This document shows, one piece after another, positions 36,030 to 44,792 of a stretch of DNA of 64,000 nucleotides. Positions within the stretch are counted from its first letter, which is position 1. Each line of letters starts with the position of its first letter. Source of the DNA: Pasteurella sp049670895 (GTDB lineage: Bacteria > Pseudomonadota > Gammaproteobacteria > Enterobacterales > Pasteurellaceae). The stretch lies in the NCBI RefSeq assembly GCF_049670895.1, contig NZ_CP187170.1; one strand, given 5' to 3'. Both the position numbers and the translations under genes were made by a program. The notes beneath the pieces were generated by a model. The model worked only from the letters and a program-made list of their open reading frames with translations. It was not told the origin of the DNA and searched no databases.

Positions 36030-36980
36030 TTATGCGGTTAACTCATTATGCACAAAATCTTCAATATTTTGTGTCACTTTATTGACTAAGGTGGTTACCG
36101 CACTGTCTGATGCCCAAGCAACATGTGGGGTCACAATTAAATTTGGTAAACGCATGGCAGCCTGAATAATCGGATTATCTTTTTCAGGAGGCTCTTTACT
36201 TAGCACATCGACTGCCGCCCCCGCCAAATGCCCACTTTCTAAAGCATCAACTAAGGCTTGATCATCCACTAATGGTCCACGTCCCGTATTAATGAAATAC
36301 GCCCCTTTTTTCATTAAACGGAATGTCTCTTTATTCATTAAATTTTGTGTATTCTCCGTTAATGGACAATGCAAGGTGAGGATATCCGCTTGTTGTAATA
36401 CTTCTTCAAAGGGCATATAACCTTCACGGCAGTGGGTGGCACCTTTATGTTCTGCATAAATCACCTTCATACCAAGTGCGGTGGCTAAACGACCAATTTC
36501 ACGACCTAAACAGCCTTTACCAACCACACCCAATGTAGATCCTCTAACATCGGTGATAGGATAATCAAAATAACAAAATTGTTTGCAATCCGCCCATTTG
36601 GCAGAAAGCTGATCACGATACCAACTCATTATGCTGTGTTTCAAGGCAAAAATGAGTCCTAAAACGTGTTCTGGCACCGTTGTTTCGGAATAGCCAGACA
36701 CATTTTTTACACAAATGCCCAATTCTTTTGCCGCGATCAAATCCACATTATTTGTTCCTGTGGCAGTAATCGCAATCAGTTTTAAACGGGGTAATTGTTG
36801 CATTACTTCACGACTAAAGACCACTTTACTCGTCACGGCAATGTCCGCCTCTTTCATACGTTCGATCACGTCTTCTGCGGAAGTCTGTTCATATTCAATC
36901 CACTCATGCTCAACCTTTGGGCGAGGAATCGGAATATGTTTTGGAATGGCGGTACTATCAAGAAAAACAATTTTTAACAT
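36030..36980 (-). CDS. hprA: D-2-hydroxyacid dehydrogenase (glycerate dehydrogenase/hydroxypyruvate reductase-like)
   Basis: NAD-dependent oxidoreductase of the D-isomer-specific 2-hydroxyacid family. 316 residues. Nucleotide-binding GVVGKGCLGREIG (about residues 147-159), catalytic Arg in INTGRGPLVD, Glu in LSKEPPEKDNP and His in VTPHVAWAS. Closest by memory to the hydroxypyruvate reductase type; the exact substrate is inferred. AAAGGAG precedes the ATG at 36980. In H. influenzae, as I recall, its neighbour is kdsA; here an acyltransferase gene lies between. Confidence 0.9.
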   Translation of the reverse strand: MLKIVFLDSTAIPKHIPIPRPKVEHEWIEYEQTSAEDVIERMKEADIAVTSKVVFSREVMQQLPRLKLIAITATGTNNVDLIAAKELGICVKNVSGYSETTVPEHVLGLIFALKHSIMSWYRDQLSAKWADCKQFCYFDYPITDVRGSTLGVVGKGCLGREIGRLATALGMKVIYAEHKGATHCREGYMPFEEVLQQADILTLHCPLTENTQNLMNKETFRLMKKGAYFINTGRGPLVDDQALVDALESGHLAGAAVDVLSKEPPEKDNPIIQAAMRLPNLIVTPHVAWASDSAVTTLVNKVTQNIEDFVHNELTA

Positions 36981-37202
36981 GAATCACTCCTTTTATGATA
37001 AGTAGGGCAAAGAGTTTCTATTTTGTGCAATTTCTCATTTAATGGCAAATATAAATTTTCACTTTTATTAATGCACAATCATTAACCAAAGAAAAAAATG
37101 TGCTATTATGTCGCCCGCTTTTTTTCATAAAAGCCCCTTTTTATTTTATTGATACCACGATACTCATTTTTCTTCATATTTTAAAAGGAAATAAAATTTT
37201 TC

Positions 37203-39080
37203 ATGCGTCATCTTGCTTACCGACCTGAAGTCGATGGACTCCGGGCCCTTGCTGTACTTTCTGTTCTCATTTTTCACTTAAATTCAAACTGGCTACCAGG
37301 TGGGTTTCTCGGCGTTGATATTTTCTTTGTGATTTCAGGTTTTTTAATTACGAAAATCATCACCAACGAAATTTTAGACGGCCGTTTTTCTTACAAAGAA
37401 TTCTACACACGTAGAATTAAGCGTATCTATCCCGTCTTTATTTTAGTGATGGCATTGGTTTCGATTGTGGCATCTCTCATTTTTTTACGCCATGAAGCCG
37501 AACAATTGCGTAAAACCATTGAATTAGCCACTGTCTTTTTCTCGAATTTCTATTTGTCTTATCGACAAGGTTATTTCGACCTCAGTGCGAACGAAAATCC
37601 AATTTTACATATTTGGTCATTAGCGGTTGAAGAACAATATTATTTGCTTTTCCCCCTTTTTCTGACATTGGCTTATAAAAAATGGCAAAATAAACACACT
37701 TTCCGATATATCATCATCGGCTTGTTTATTATATTTACCTTGTCTTCTTTAATTCCAGATGAAGCCTATGCTCGCCTTTTCTTGTATAACACCTACTATA
37801 TTTCCACTATTCGATTTCCTGAATTGCTGATCGGCTCCTTTTTAGCCATTCTTCCCACCAATTCTGCAAAGACAAGTACTAAAAATGCCTTACTGAGCTT
37901 ATTGTCTGTGACGGGGATCTTGTTTTGCTTAGTGTTTTACCATAAAGATATGCCTCACTTACCTGGGGTCATTTTATTCATTCCTTGCTTGCTCACGGCA
38001 AGCCTGATTTATTTTTTGCAAACAGACAGCCTCACCAAGCGTCTCTTTTCATTAAAGCCTGTTGTGTTTATTGGTAAAATTTCCTACTCATTGTATTTAT
38101 TCCATTGGGTTTATATTGCCTTTGCGTATTACATTACTGGTGAAAAAACCCTAAGCAATAACATTATTTTAATCATTGTGTTGCTTTCCTTTACTTCCTC
38201 AATTTTGACTTACTACTTGCTTGAACAGCCTATTCGTAAATCAAAAATGCACTTTAAACAGGCTTTTCTTTTCCTCTATTTATTACCCTCGTTAGCAGTG
38301 ATTGGTTACAATTTAGCAATGCGTTCTTCCATTAAAAAAGCCAAAGAGCATTGGGAAACCTCCACGGCACAAGTGCAAGAAAATCTTGAAAACCCGCATG
38401 AAGCCAAAATTCTCACGATTGGCGATTCCCATGCGGACCACCTCTACCACTTCCTCAATTATGTAGGCAATCAAGAAGGGTGGAAAAGCGATATTCTTAA
38501 TGTGGGGGATTGTATTTTATTTGTGGACAGCACAGGTAAACTCAAAGAAGAAAATGCTGAATGTATGCAATATTGGCAAAAAGTAGAGCAATACCCTGTC
38601 ATCTTTATTTCGTTGTTTTATGACATCAAACGAGGCAATAAACCTGTTCCGCGTTTCTTGCCAGAAAGTTTCGTGTTAGCAAACTTTGATGACGAATTTC
38701 GTGCAACGGTTAAGCATCTAGCCAAAACCAAAAAAGTTTATGTGTTTGCGAATAATATGTCGCTAACACGTTCACCACTCAGGGAATTTCGTTTAGCTCG
38801 ATTTGGTATTGATAACTACTTATCACCAATTCAAGAAATGGGCGATATTCGTGCCAGTAATGAACAAATTAAAGGGCTTGTGGCAGATATCCCAAATGTG
38901 ACATGGGTCAATGCTACCCAATATTTGCCTAATGATCGCTTTACGGTGAACGGTCAACCTATTTATGCAGACCAAGACCACTTCACTCATTTTGGTTCTT
39001 ATTATTTAGGTAAACAATTTAAACAATATGAAACCTTATTAAGCCAAGAAGAGATCAACCGCCTTTACTTGCCTGATTAA
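37203..39080 (+). CDS. Surface polysaccharide O-acetyltransferase (OafA/OatA-like)
   Basis: Two-domain membrane O-acetyltransferase. Residues 1-355: acyltransferase-3 domain with about ten membrane segments, opening YRPEVDGLRALAVLSVLIFH and containing GGFLGVDIFFVISGFLIT and the motif LAVEEQYYLLFP. Residues about 390-625: SGNH-type domain with GDSHADH and, near the end, DQDHFTHFGSYYLG, giving the Ser and Asp-x-x-His needed for catalysis. The target is probably lipooligosaccharide or another surface glycan; peptidoglycan cannot be excluded. AAAAGGA lies 13 bases before the ATG. Oriented opposite to its neighbours and followed by two hairpins, it looks like an inserted cargo gene. No simple-sequence tract suggesting phase variation. 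Confidence 0.9.
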   Translation: MRHLAYRPEVDGLRALAVLSVLIFHLNSNWLPGGFLGVDIFFVISGFLITKIITNEILDGRFSYKEFYTRRIKRIYPVFILVMALVSIVASLIFLRHEAEQLRKTIELATVFFSNFYLSYRQGYFDLSANENPILHIWSLAVEEQYYLLFPLFLTLAYKKWQNKHTFRYIIIGLFIIFTLSSLIPDEAYARLFLYNTYYISTIRFPELLIGSFLAILPTNSAKTSTKNALLSLLSVTGILFCLVFYHKDMPHLPGVILFIPCLLTASLIYFLQTDSLTKRLFSLKPVVFIGKISYSLYLFHWVYIAFAYYITGEKTLSNNIILIIVLLSFTSSILTYYLLEQPIRKSKMHFKQAFLFLYLLPSLAVIGYNLAMRSSIKKAKEHWETSTAQVQENLENPHEAKILTIGDSHADHLYHFLNYVGNQEGWKSDILNVGDCILFVDSTGKLKEENAECMQYWQKVEQYPVIFISLFYDIKRGNKPVPRFLPESFVLANFDDEFRATVKHLAKTKKVYVFANNMSLTRSPLREFRLARFGIDNYLSPIQEMGDIRASNEQIKGLVADIPNVTWVNATQYLPNDRFTVNGQPIYADQDHFTHFGSYYLGKQFKQYETLLSQEEINRLYLPD

Positions 39081-39250
39081 TCGCCTATTTCGTGCTAACT
39101 CGCCTCAAAATGCCCTACTTCCCTCGCACAGCATGAATAAAAGTGCGGGGGATTTTAAAAAAGTTTTTGGTGGAAATAAGCCGATGAGCGATCGGCAAAT
39201 TAAACAGGAGAGCCCACATGAAGGGAGGTTTTCCCTTAGACTGAAAAACA

Positions 39251-39284
39251 AAAAGGCGGTGTTTTGGATAAACACTCGCCTTTT
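39251..39284 (+). terminator. Terminator 1 after the acyltransferase gene
   Basis: AAAAGGCG plus GTGTT pairs with AACAC plus CGCCTTTT, one bulged T, 7-base loop. Confidence 0.7.
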
Positions 39285-39305
39285 GTCATAACCTTGTACC
39301 ACAAC

Positions 39306-39333
39306 ATTCCCCATACCTGATGGGGAATTTTTT
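39306..39333. terminator. Terminator 2, between the acyltransferase gene and kdsA
   Basis: Perfect 9-bp stem ATTCCCCAT (39306-39314) with ATGGGGAAT (39320-39328), ACCTG loop, T-run on the plus strand. It lies 14 bases from the kdsA stop and may serve both genes. Confidence 0.75.
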
Positions 39334-39346
39334 CAGTGAAAACTGA

Positions 39347-40201
39347 TTAGTTTGACGTATCGAGCACGGGGAAGCTTTTGATTAAATCGTCCAGTGCTTT
39401 CATTTGGCTAACAAATCCTTCTAATGCAGAGAGTGGCAGTGCAGAAGGTCCATCACATTTTGCTTGGTTAGGATTCGGATGGGCTTCAAGGAATAACCCT
39501 GCCAATCCCACAGCCAGACCTGCTCGAGCAAGTTCAGTCACTTGTTCACGACGTCCACCTGAAGCCGCCCCGAAAGGATCACGGCATTGTAAGGCATGAG
39601 TCACATCAAAAATCACTGGGCAACCTTGAGACACTTTTTTCATAATGCTGAAACCAAGCATATCCACGACAAGGTTGTCATAACCAAAGTTAGTACCACG
39701 ATCACATAAAATCACGTTATGATTGCCACATTCTGCAATTTTTTCCACGATGTTGCCCATTTGACCAGGGCTTAAAAATTGGGGTTTTTTCACGTTAATC
39801 ACCGCCCCTGTTTTTGCCATCGCTGCTACGAGATCGGTTTGTCTGGCTAAAAATGCGGGTAATTGAATAATATCGACCACTTCTGCCACTGGTTCACATT
39901 GATGCACTTCATGTACGTCAGTAATCACTTTTACACCGAATGTAGATTTTAATTCTTGGAAAATTTTCAGCCCTTGTTCCATGCCCGGTCCACGGTAGGA
40001 ATGAATAGATGAGCGGTTTGCCTTATCAAAAGAGGCTTTAAATACATAAGGTACACCAAGTTTTTCCGTCACCTTGACATAGGCTTCACAAACTTGCATT
40101 GCCATATCACGGCTTTCGAGTACGTTCATGCCGCCAAATAACACAAAGGGTTTATCGTTGGCAATTTCAATCTTATCTAAGCAAATAACCTTGTTTTTCA
40201 T
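39347..40201 (-). CDS. kdsA: KDO-8-phosphate synthase
   Basis: Condenses PEP with arabinose 5-phosphate to KDO 8-phosphate for lipopolysaccharide core. 284 residues, the usual length. Motifs: FVLFGGMNVLESRD, KASFDKANRSSIHSYRGPG, TDVHE, LPAFLARQTDL, NVKKPQFLSPGQM and FDVTHALQ. No metal Cys near the N-terminus (Asn in GGMNV), so the metal-independent E. coli-like class. GAGGAAAAAAGC precedes the ATG. Downstream of sirB1 on the same strand, probably the last gene of prfA-prmC-sirB1-kdsA. Confidence 0.97.
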   Translation of the reverse strand: MKNKVICLDKIEIANDKPFVLFGGMNVLESRDMAMQVCEAYVKVTEKLGVPYVFKASFDKANRSSIHSYRGPGMEQGLKIFQELKSTFGVKVITDVHEVHQCEPVAEVVDIIQLPAFLARQTDLVAAMAKTGAVINVKKPQFLSPGQMGNIVEKIAECGNHNVILCDRGTNFGYDNLVVDMLGFSIMKKVSQGCPVIFDVTHALQCRDPFGAASGGRREQVTELARAGLAVGLAGLFLEAHPNPNQAKCDGPSALPLSALEGFVSQMKALDDLIKSFPVLDTSN

Positions 40202-40213
40202 GCTTTTTTCCTC

Positions 40214-41005
40214 TTAATGAAATAAATAGCTGTCTTGGTCAAACTCTTCTACCCGTGTTTTTAATAACACGGCTGTCGGATCTTGTGGGCATTGATCAAT
40301 AAAATATTCAAAATCCTCTTTGGCAACATGATAGCACCCCATTTGTGCTAACACTAAGCCACGATCTCGAATTTCATAAGGATCTTTTGGATAAAAAACC
40401 ATTAAATAATCGATGTAGCGTAATGCTTCACCATTTCTTTCTTCTCGAATCAAGGCATTTTTGGCAAGTTGGCGAAAACGCCCCAATAAATCATGGCAAT
40501 CTGCAACCGCTAAGGTATCCGCCATTAAGGGAACGCCAAATCCCATTGCCCCTTCATACCATTGATGTAATAAACGTTGTGGAATGTATTTGCCATCCCA
40601 AGGATCGATAAATGCCACTTCGCCTTCAACGTCTGCACGCAATACCAATTGTGTCGGGAAATTAACAGGATATAAAGGCAAATCCAAGCGTTCCGCTAAA
40701 TAAAGCAGAATGGCTCCTAAACTTACAGGCATACCACTTCCTGTCTCTAACACATAAGCAATATCTAAATTATCTGCTAAATAATACTGCTCCGAATCGC
40801 AATAAAAGCCCCATTCGCCATAAAATAATTGTAACAATAAATGGATTTTTTCTTTTGTATCCATGTCCTTTGGAATGGCTTTGCGTGCTTTACGGACTAA
40901 ATGTCCCATGACTGTACGAATACGTACATTTTTACCTTCTTGTGATGATATTAAATGATGAAAGGAACACATTTCATCATATAAGGCTTTTCGAATATAT
41001 TTCAT
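40214..41005 (-). CDS. sirB1: SirB1 family protein (transglutaminase-like/TPR)
   Basis: 263-residue soluble protein of the SirB1 family found between prmC and kdsA across gammaproteobacteria. The first 180 residues carry the transglutaminase-like fold (the segment GSGMPVSLGAILLYLAERL is the family hallmark; the catalytic Cys seems replaced). The last 70 residues look like two TPR repeats (ALRYIDYLMVFYPKDPYEIRDRG, with a similar second unit). Function is not established. Starts 4 bases after the prmC stop; GAGGGATAAACG upstream. Confidence 0.88.
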   Translation of the reverse strand: MKYIRKALYDEMCSFHHLISSQEGKNVRIRTVMGHLVRKARKAIPKDMDTKEKIHLLLQLFYGEWGFYCDSEQYYLADNLDIAYVLETGSGMPVSLGAILLYLAERLDLPLYPVNFPTQLVLRADVEGEVAFIDPWDGKYIPQRLLHQWYEGAMGFGVPLMADTLAVADCHDLLGRFRQLAKNALIREERNGEALRYIDYLMVFYPKDPYEIRDRGLVLAQMGCYHVAKEDFEYFIDQCPQDPTAVLLKTRVEEFDQDSYLFH

Positions 41006-41008
41006 CGT

Positions 41009-41908
41009 TTATCCCTCGATACAAGCTGAGGTCACTCGCTCATTATGTCCATAATCTTGTAAAGTTTGAATTTGTTGCCAACCATTTTCTGCAAAAATTG
41101 ACCGCACTTTTTCCCCTTGTTGCCAACCATGTTCTAATAATAATGCCCCCTTCGGTTTTAAAAACAAAGGGGCTTGTTCAATAATATGGTGAAGATCCGC
41201 ATAGCCCTGCTCTGCCGCAACAAGGGCGGAAAGAGGCTCAAAACGGACATCACCCAGTGCTAAATGCGGATCTTTCTCGTCAATATAAGGTGGATTGCTG
41301 ACAATAAGATCAAACGGATGATCAGGAGAGAGTTCATCAAACCATGTACTTTGTAAAAATGTTGCACTTAACTGATTGGCTGTGGCATTTTCTTGTGCCA
41401 ATGCTACAGCTTCCGCAATGCGATCCACGCCCACAATCCTTAACCTTACCCCGCACTTTTGGGCAATCGGTTGTAATTCTGAGGCTAATGCCAATGCAAT
41501 TGCCCCCGTTCCAGTGCCTAAATCTAACATCGCCAATTCCCCCGAAAAGTGCGGTGAATTTAAACGCTGTTTTGCCATGTCTAACGCCTGCTCAACAAGA
41601 ATCTCGGTATCAGGGCGAGGAATTAAGGTTTCAGTTGATACTTTTAATGGCAATGACCAAAATTCTTTTTCTCCGACAATATAGGCTATCGGTTCCCCTT
41701 TTACTCGGCGTGCTAACACTGCACTAAGCTGTGCTAATTCGGTTGCGGTAAGCAGCGTTTCTGAAAATGCTAAAATGCTCGCTTTTGAACGTTTTGTCAC
41801 AATTTGCAATAAAAGAATGGCTTCCTGTCGTCCATTCATTGAAGGATTTTCAGTGACTGTTTCTTGTAACTGAGTTTCCGCAATTGTAAGCCATTGTTTA
41901 TAATCCAT
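41009..41908 (-). CDS. prmC: Release factor glutamine methyltransferase
   Basis: Methylates the GGQ glutamine of release factors RF1/RF2. 299 residues from MDYKQWLTIAETQLQ. N-terminal helical domain (1-80), then the SAM domain: LDLGTGTGAIALALA and the substrate-Gln motif SNPPYI. Two uptake sequences (41101, 41547) are inside the gene. The frame extends 24 codons upstream, but the ATG at 41908 fits the family. Its substrate gene prfA lies upstream on the same strand, as in most gammaproteobacteria. Confidence 0.95.
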   Translation of the reverse strand: MDYKQWLTIAETQLQETVTENPSMNGRQEAILLLQIVTKRSKASILAFSETLLTATELAQLSAVLARRVKGEPIAYIVGEKEFWSLPLKVSTETLIPRPDTEILVEQALDMAKQRLNSPHFSGELAMLDLGTGTGAIALALASELQPIAQKCGVRLRIVGVDRIAEAVALAQENATANQLSATFLQSTWFDELSPDHPFDLIVSNPPYIDEKDPHLALGDVRFEPLSALVAAEQGYADLHHIIEQAPLFLKPKGALLLEHGWQQGEKVRSIFAENGWQQIQTLQDYGHNERVTSACIEG

Positions 41909-42066
41909 ATTTTTTCTCTTGGTCAAATCTGCAAGGGAATGGCGTTCTTCTCGTACTCGCACCATTATACAACGAATCAATCATAGAAATGGGAAAAGAG
42001 ACAAGATAATAAAGACACAAAAGGCAAAATACCTGAAACATATTCTGCCTTTCTTGCTATTATCTA

Positions 42067-43149
42067 TTATGCTTGTTCGGACAACGCTGCAAGCTGATCC
42101 GCTTGGTATTCTGTGATAATAGGCTGAATGAGTTCGTCGATTTTCCCATTCATCACTTCATCTAAACGATATACCGTTAAATTAATACGATGATCGGTTA
42201 CCCGACCTTGTGGGTAGTTATAAGTACGAATTTTATCTGAACGATCACCCGAACCTAATAGGTTACGGCGAGTATCGGCTTGAGCTTGTTCTTGACGTTC
42301 TTTTTCCGCCTGAACAATACGTGAAGCCAAGACAGATAAGGCTTTCGCTTTATTTTTATGTTGCGAACGCTCATCTTGACACTCCACCACAATCCCCGTT
42401 GGAATATGCGTAATACGCACGGCTGAATCGGTGGTGTTAACGTGCTGACCACCCGCCCCAGATGAACGATAAGTATCAATACGTAAATCAGATGGGTTAA
42501 TTTCAGGTAATTCCGATTCTGGCAATTCTGGCATCACCGCCACGGTACAAGCAGAAGTATGAATGCGACCTTGAGATTCTGTTTTCGGAACACGTTGTAC
42601 ACGATGACCACCCGATTCAAATTTCAGCTGACCATACACGCCTTCGCCACTCACTTTCACGATGATTTCTTTGTATCCGCCTTGCTCGCTTTCATTAGCA
42701 CTTAATACTTCTGTTCTCCAACGTTTGCCTTCTGCATAACGGCTATACATACGGAATAAATCACCCGCAAAAATCCCTGCCTCATCACCACCTGTTCCCG
42801 CACGGATTTCTAAATAGCAATTGTATTCATCATTCGGATCTTTAGGTAACAATAAAATTTGTAATTGTTGTTCAACTTGTTCGATTTCTGCTTTACATGC
42901 TTCAATTTCTTCTTGAGCCATCTCTTTCATGCTAGGATCATCAAGCAGCAATTGTGCTTCTTCCATATTGCTATTTAATTGATTCCAACGAGCAAAGCAT
43001 TTCACCACATCTTCTAATTGTGCATATTCTTTTGAATAGGCTCTAAATTTTTCCTGATCACTAATCACTGAAGCATCGCCCAATAAGGCTTCTAATTCTT
43101 CATGACGCTCTTTTAAACTGTCTAATTTACTAATAATTGAGGGTTTCAT
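42067..43149 (-). CDS. prfA: Peptide chain release factor 1
   Basis: Recognises UAA and UAG stop codons. 360 residues. The GGQ peptidyl-hydrolysis loop is in RSSGAGGQHVNTTDSAVRI, the anticodon-like PxT tripeptide region is near FESGGHRVQRVPKTES, and the N-terminal coiled domain is complete. First gene before prmC, which methylates its Gln. ATG at 43149 with AAGGTTAATCA upstream. Confidence 0.98.
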   Translation of the reverse strand: MKPSIISKLDSLKERHEELEALLGDASVISDQEKFRAYSKEYAQLEDVVKCFARWNQLNSNMEEAQLLLDDPSMKEMAQEEIEACKAEIEQVEQQLQILLLPKDPNDEYNCYLEIRAGTGGDEAGIFAGDLFRMYSRYAEGKRWRTEVLSANESEQGGYKEIIVKVSGEGVYGQLKFESGGHRVQRVPKTESQGRIHTSACTVAVMPELPESELPEINPSDLRIDTYRSSGAGGQHVNTTDSAVRITHIPTGIVVECQDERSQHKNKAKALSVLASRIVQAEKERQEQAQADTRRNLLGSGDRSDKIRTYNYPQGRVTDHRINLTVYRLDEVMNGKIDELIQPIITEYQADQLAALSEQA

Positions 43150-43262
43150 TGATTAACCTTAAACAAATTAATGAAAATGAAATAAAAAATCGTGCAATTC
43201 TACCATGTATTCGAGAAAAAACGACAAGGAATCTTATGATGAGATGAAAATAGATACAGATA

Positions 43263-43292
43263 AAAAGGCTTTCGAATAACCAAAAGCCTTTT
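43263..43292 (-). terminator. Terminator after the Pcp-like lipoprotein gene
   Basis: AAAAGGCTTT (43263-43272) pairs with AAAAGCCTTTT (43282-43292), 9-base loop, T-run on the minus strand. Confidence 0.8.
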
Positions 43293-43311
43293 CTCGCAAG
43301 ATGAAATAAAA

Positions 43312-43776
43312 TTATCGAATAACAGAGACGTTTAAGGTTGAACCACCCACAATACGTACTCGAGCACCTGGGACTAAACTTGGATCATACTTCTGTACAA
43401 CCACAATTTCTTGTCCGTTATCTTTCTTGATAACTAATTCCAAAGAGTCCACTTGGGAAACTTTTTCTTCGACTTTGCTACCAATCACCGCACCCGCAAT
43501 CGCACCGACTGTTGTGGCAATTGCTTGACCTCGACCACCACCGATGCCCGATCCTGCAATACCACCTAATACGCCGCCTCCAACAGTGCCAATAACCCCT
43601 TGATTATTCGCTTGAATTTTGACTGGACGACTAGACACAATGGTACCATAGCTAATTGAACGTGCTTCTTTCGCTTGTGTCCCTTCGTACACATTACCAC
43701 TGTAAATATCTGTATTTGCACAACCAACAAGCCCAAAGCCCACTAACATGGTTAATGCGAGAGTGATTTTTTTCAT
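43312..43776 (-). CDS. SlyB/Pcp-type outer-membrane lipoprotein
   Basis: 154-residue lipoprotein. Signal peptide with lipobox VGCA (Cys about residue 19). A Gly-rich two-helix zipper (about 62-105, GTVGGGVLGGIAGSGIGGGRG and AGAVIG) is typical of the SlyB/Pcp family, which is thought to sit in or span the outer membrane. The C-terminal 45 residues form a small beta domain (VVVQKYDPSLVPGARVRI). The ATG at 43776 is used; the longer frame starts at a TTG. AGGTAA is upstream. Lies 23 bases after a second lipoprotein gene with a related C-terminal domain. Confidence 0.9.
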   Translation of the reverse strand: MKKITLALTMLVGFGLVGCANTDIYSGNVYEGTQAKEARSISYGTIVSSRPVKIQANNQGVIGTVGGGVLGGIAGSGIGGGRGQAIATTVGAIAGAVIGSKVEEKVSQVDSLELVIKKDNGQEIVVVQKYDPSLVPGARVRIVGGSTLNVSVIR

Positions 43777-43799
43777 ACTCAATTACCTAATATCGTCAA

Positions 43800-44111
43800 T
43801 TATAAAGGTGATCTCGGGCTAAAAGTGGAGATATTTTTTAACCCATCGCCATTGTCGGTGACACGAACACATGCACCAACAACTAATGTAGAATCATATT
43901 GATGTAACACTTGAATGTTTTCAATTGGACCGTCTGGACGTTCACAATCATTTTTACGGATGGTTAAATTGAGTTTTTCACCTTCATATGAACTAAATAA
44001 AATTTCACCACGATATCCGTTACCTTGATCATGATCATTTTGATTTTTTGAGCAAGCGACTAATCCTAAGCTTAAGACGGCTGCTAATACTAACGTTGTT
44101 GCTTTTTTCAT
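43800..44111 (-). CDS. Small lipoprotein related to the Pcp C-terminal domain
   Basis: 103 residues. Signal peptide with lipobox VACS (Cys about residue 20). The remaining 80 residues end VLHQYDSTLVVGACVRV, aligning with VVQKYDPSLVPGARVRI of the neighbouring SlyB/Pcp-type protein, so this appears to be a version of the beta domain without the glycine zipper. Two extra cysteines (about residues 56 and 83) could form a disulfide. No function known to me. Five bases after the yecM stop, possibly co-transcribed with it and with the following lipoprotein. Confidence 0.8.
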   Translation of the reverse strand: MKKATTLVLAAVLSLGLVACSKNQNDHDQGNGYRGEILFSSYEGEKLNLTIRKNDCERPDGPIENIQVLHQYDSTLVVGACVRVTDNGDGLKNISTFSPRSPL

Positions 44112-44116
44112 TTTTG

Positions 44117-44707
44117 CTAAACCTCAATGATTGTTTTTATGTGATATGGATGAACCTTAATGCAAGTGTGATTTTGTGTTTTATCCACAAAGCTCACTGC
44201 AATTGAAGGGTTTGGCAATTGCTCACCGTCCACTTTCGGCTCACTCACTTTGACTTTTAAATTCTCTCTTTGGTTCCATAAAAATAATTGATTCACCCGC
44301 TCTACCCAATTTTCAACACTTTCATTGGATAAAAACGGAATGACAACTTCAATATGCTCCCAACTTTCGAGGGGATAATATTGATTATTTTTAGGAAATG
44401 GTAGTTCGATAATCTCGACAAATTGACCAACAAAATAAAGCGGTTGATGTAATTTGATTAAATAAATTACCCGTCCATTGACGATATTATCGCTCAAAAT
44501 TGTACCGTACTTTAATAACAGTGTCAGCCAATATTTTGCATTTTCCACGCTATTCACTCTCAACGCCAAATGATCAATTTCATAACTGTCCAACCTTAAA
44601 TGCATGGCTTCTGATAATTGTTTTATTTTCTGTTCAAAATCCTGAAAGTGGGCTAAAAGTGCGGTCTGTTTTTCAAATAATTCGTGAGTTTGATTAAAAG
44701 TGATCAT
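44117..44707 (-). CDS. yecM: YecM family VOC-fold protein
   Basis: 196-residue member of the YecM family, with the vicinal-oxygen-chelate fold and probable metal site (EIDHLALRV and WEHIEVVIP supply His/Glu ligands). Biochemical role not established. In E. coli yecM also neighbours argS; here it is divergent from argS. The ATG at 44707 with GAGAAAAA upstream is preferred to a frame extension to 44752. An uptake sequence lies near the N-terminus (44657-44665). Confidence 0.88.
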   Translation of the reverse strand: MITFNQTHELFEKQTALLAHFQDFEQKIKQLSEAMHLRLDSYEIDHLALRVNSVENAKYWLTLLLKYGTILSDNIVNGRVIYLIKLHQPLYFVGQFVEIIELPFPKNNQYYPLESWEHIEVVIPFLSNESVENWVERVNQLFLWNQRENLKVKVSEPKVDGEQLPNPSIAVSFVDKTQNHTCIKVHPYHIKTIIEV

Positions 44708-44792
44708 TTTTTCTCGCTTTGACTTTTCTGAATAGGGAAAGAGCGGTATCATAACTGATTATTTTATTAATTGTCATTTAGGTATTATAACA

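Noticed and set aside
40214..41005. Active transglutaminase/protease
   Set aside because: The fold region is recognisable, but I could not locate an intact catalytic Cys-His-Asp triad.
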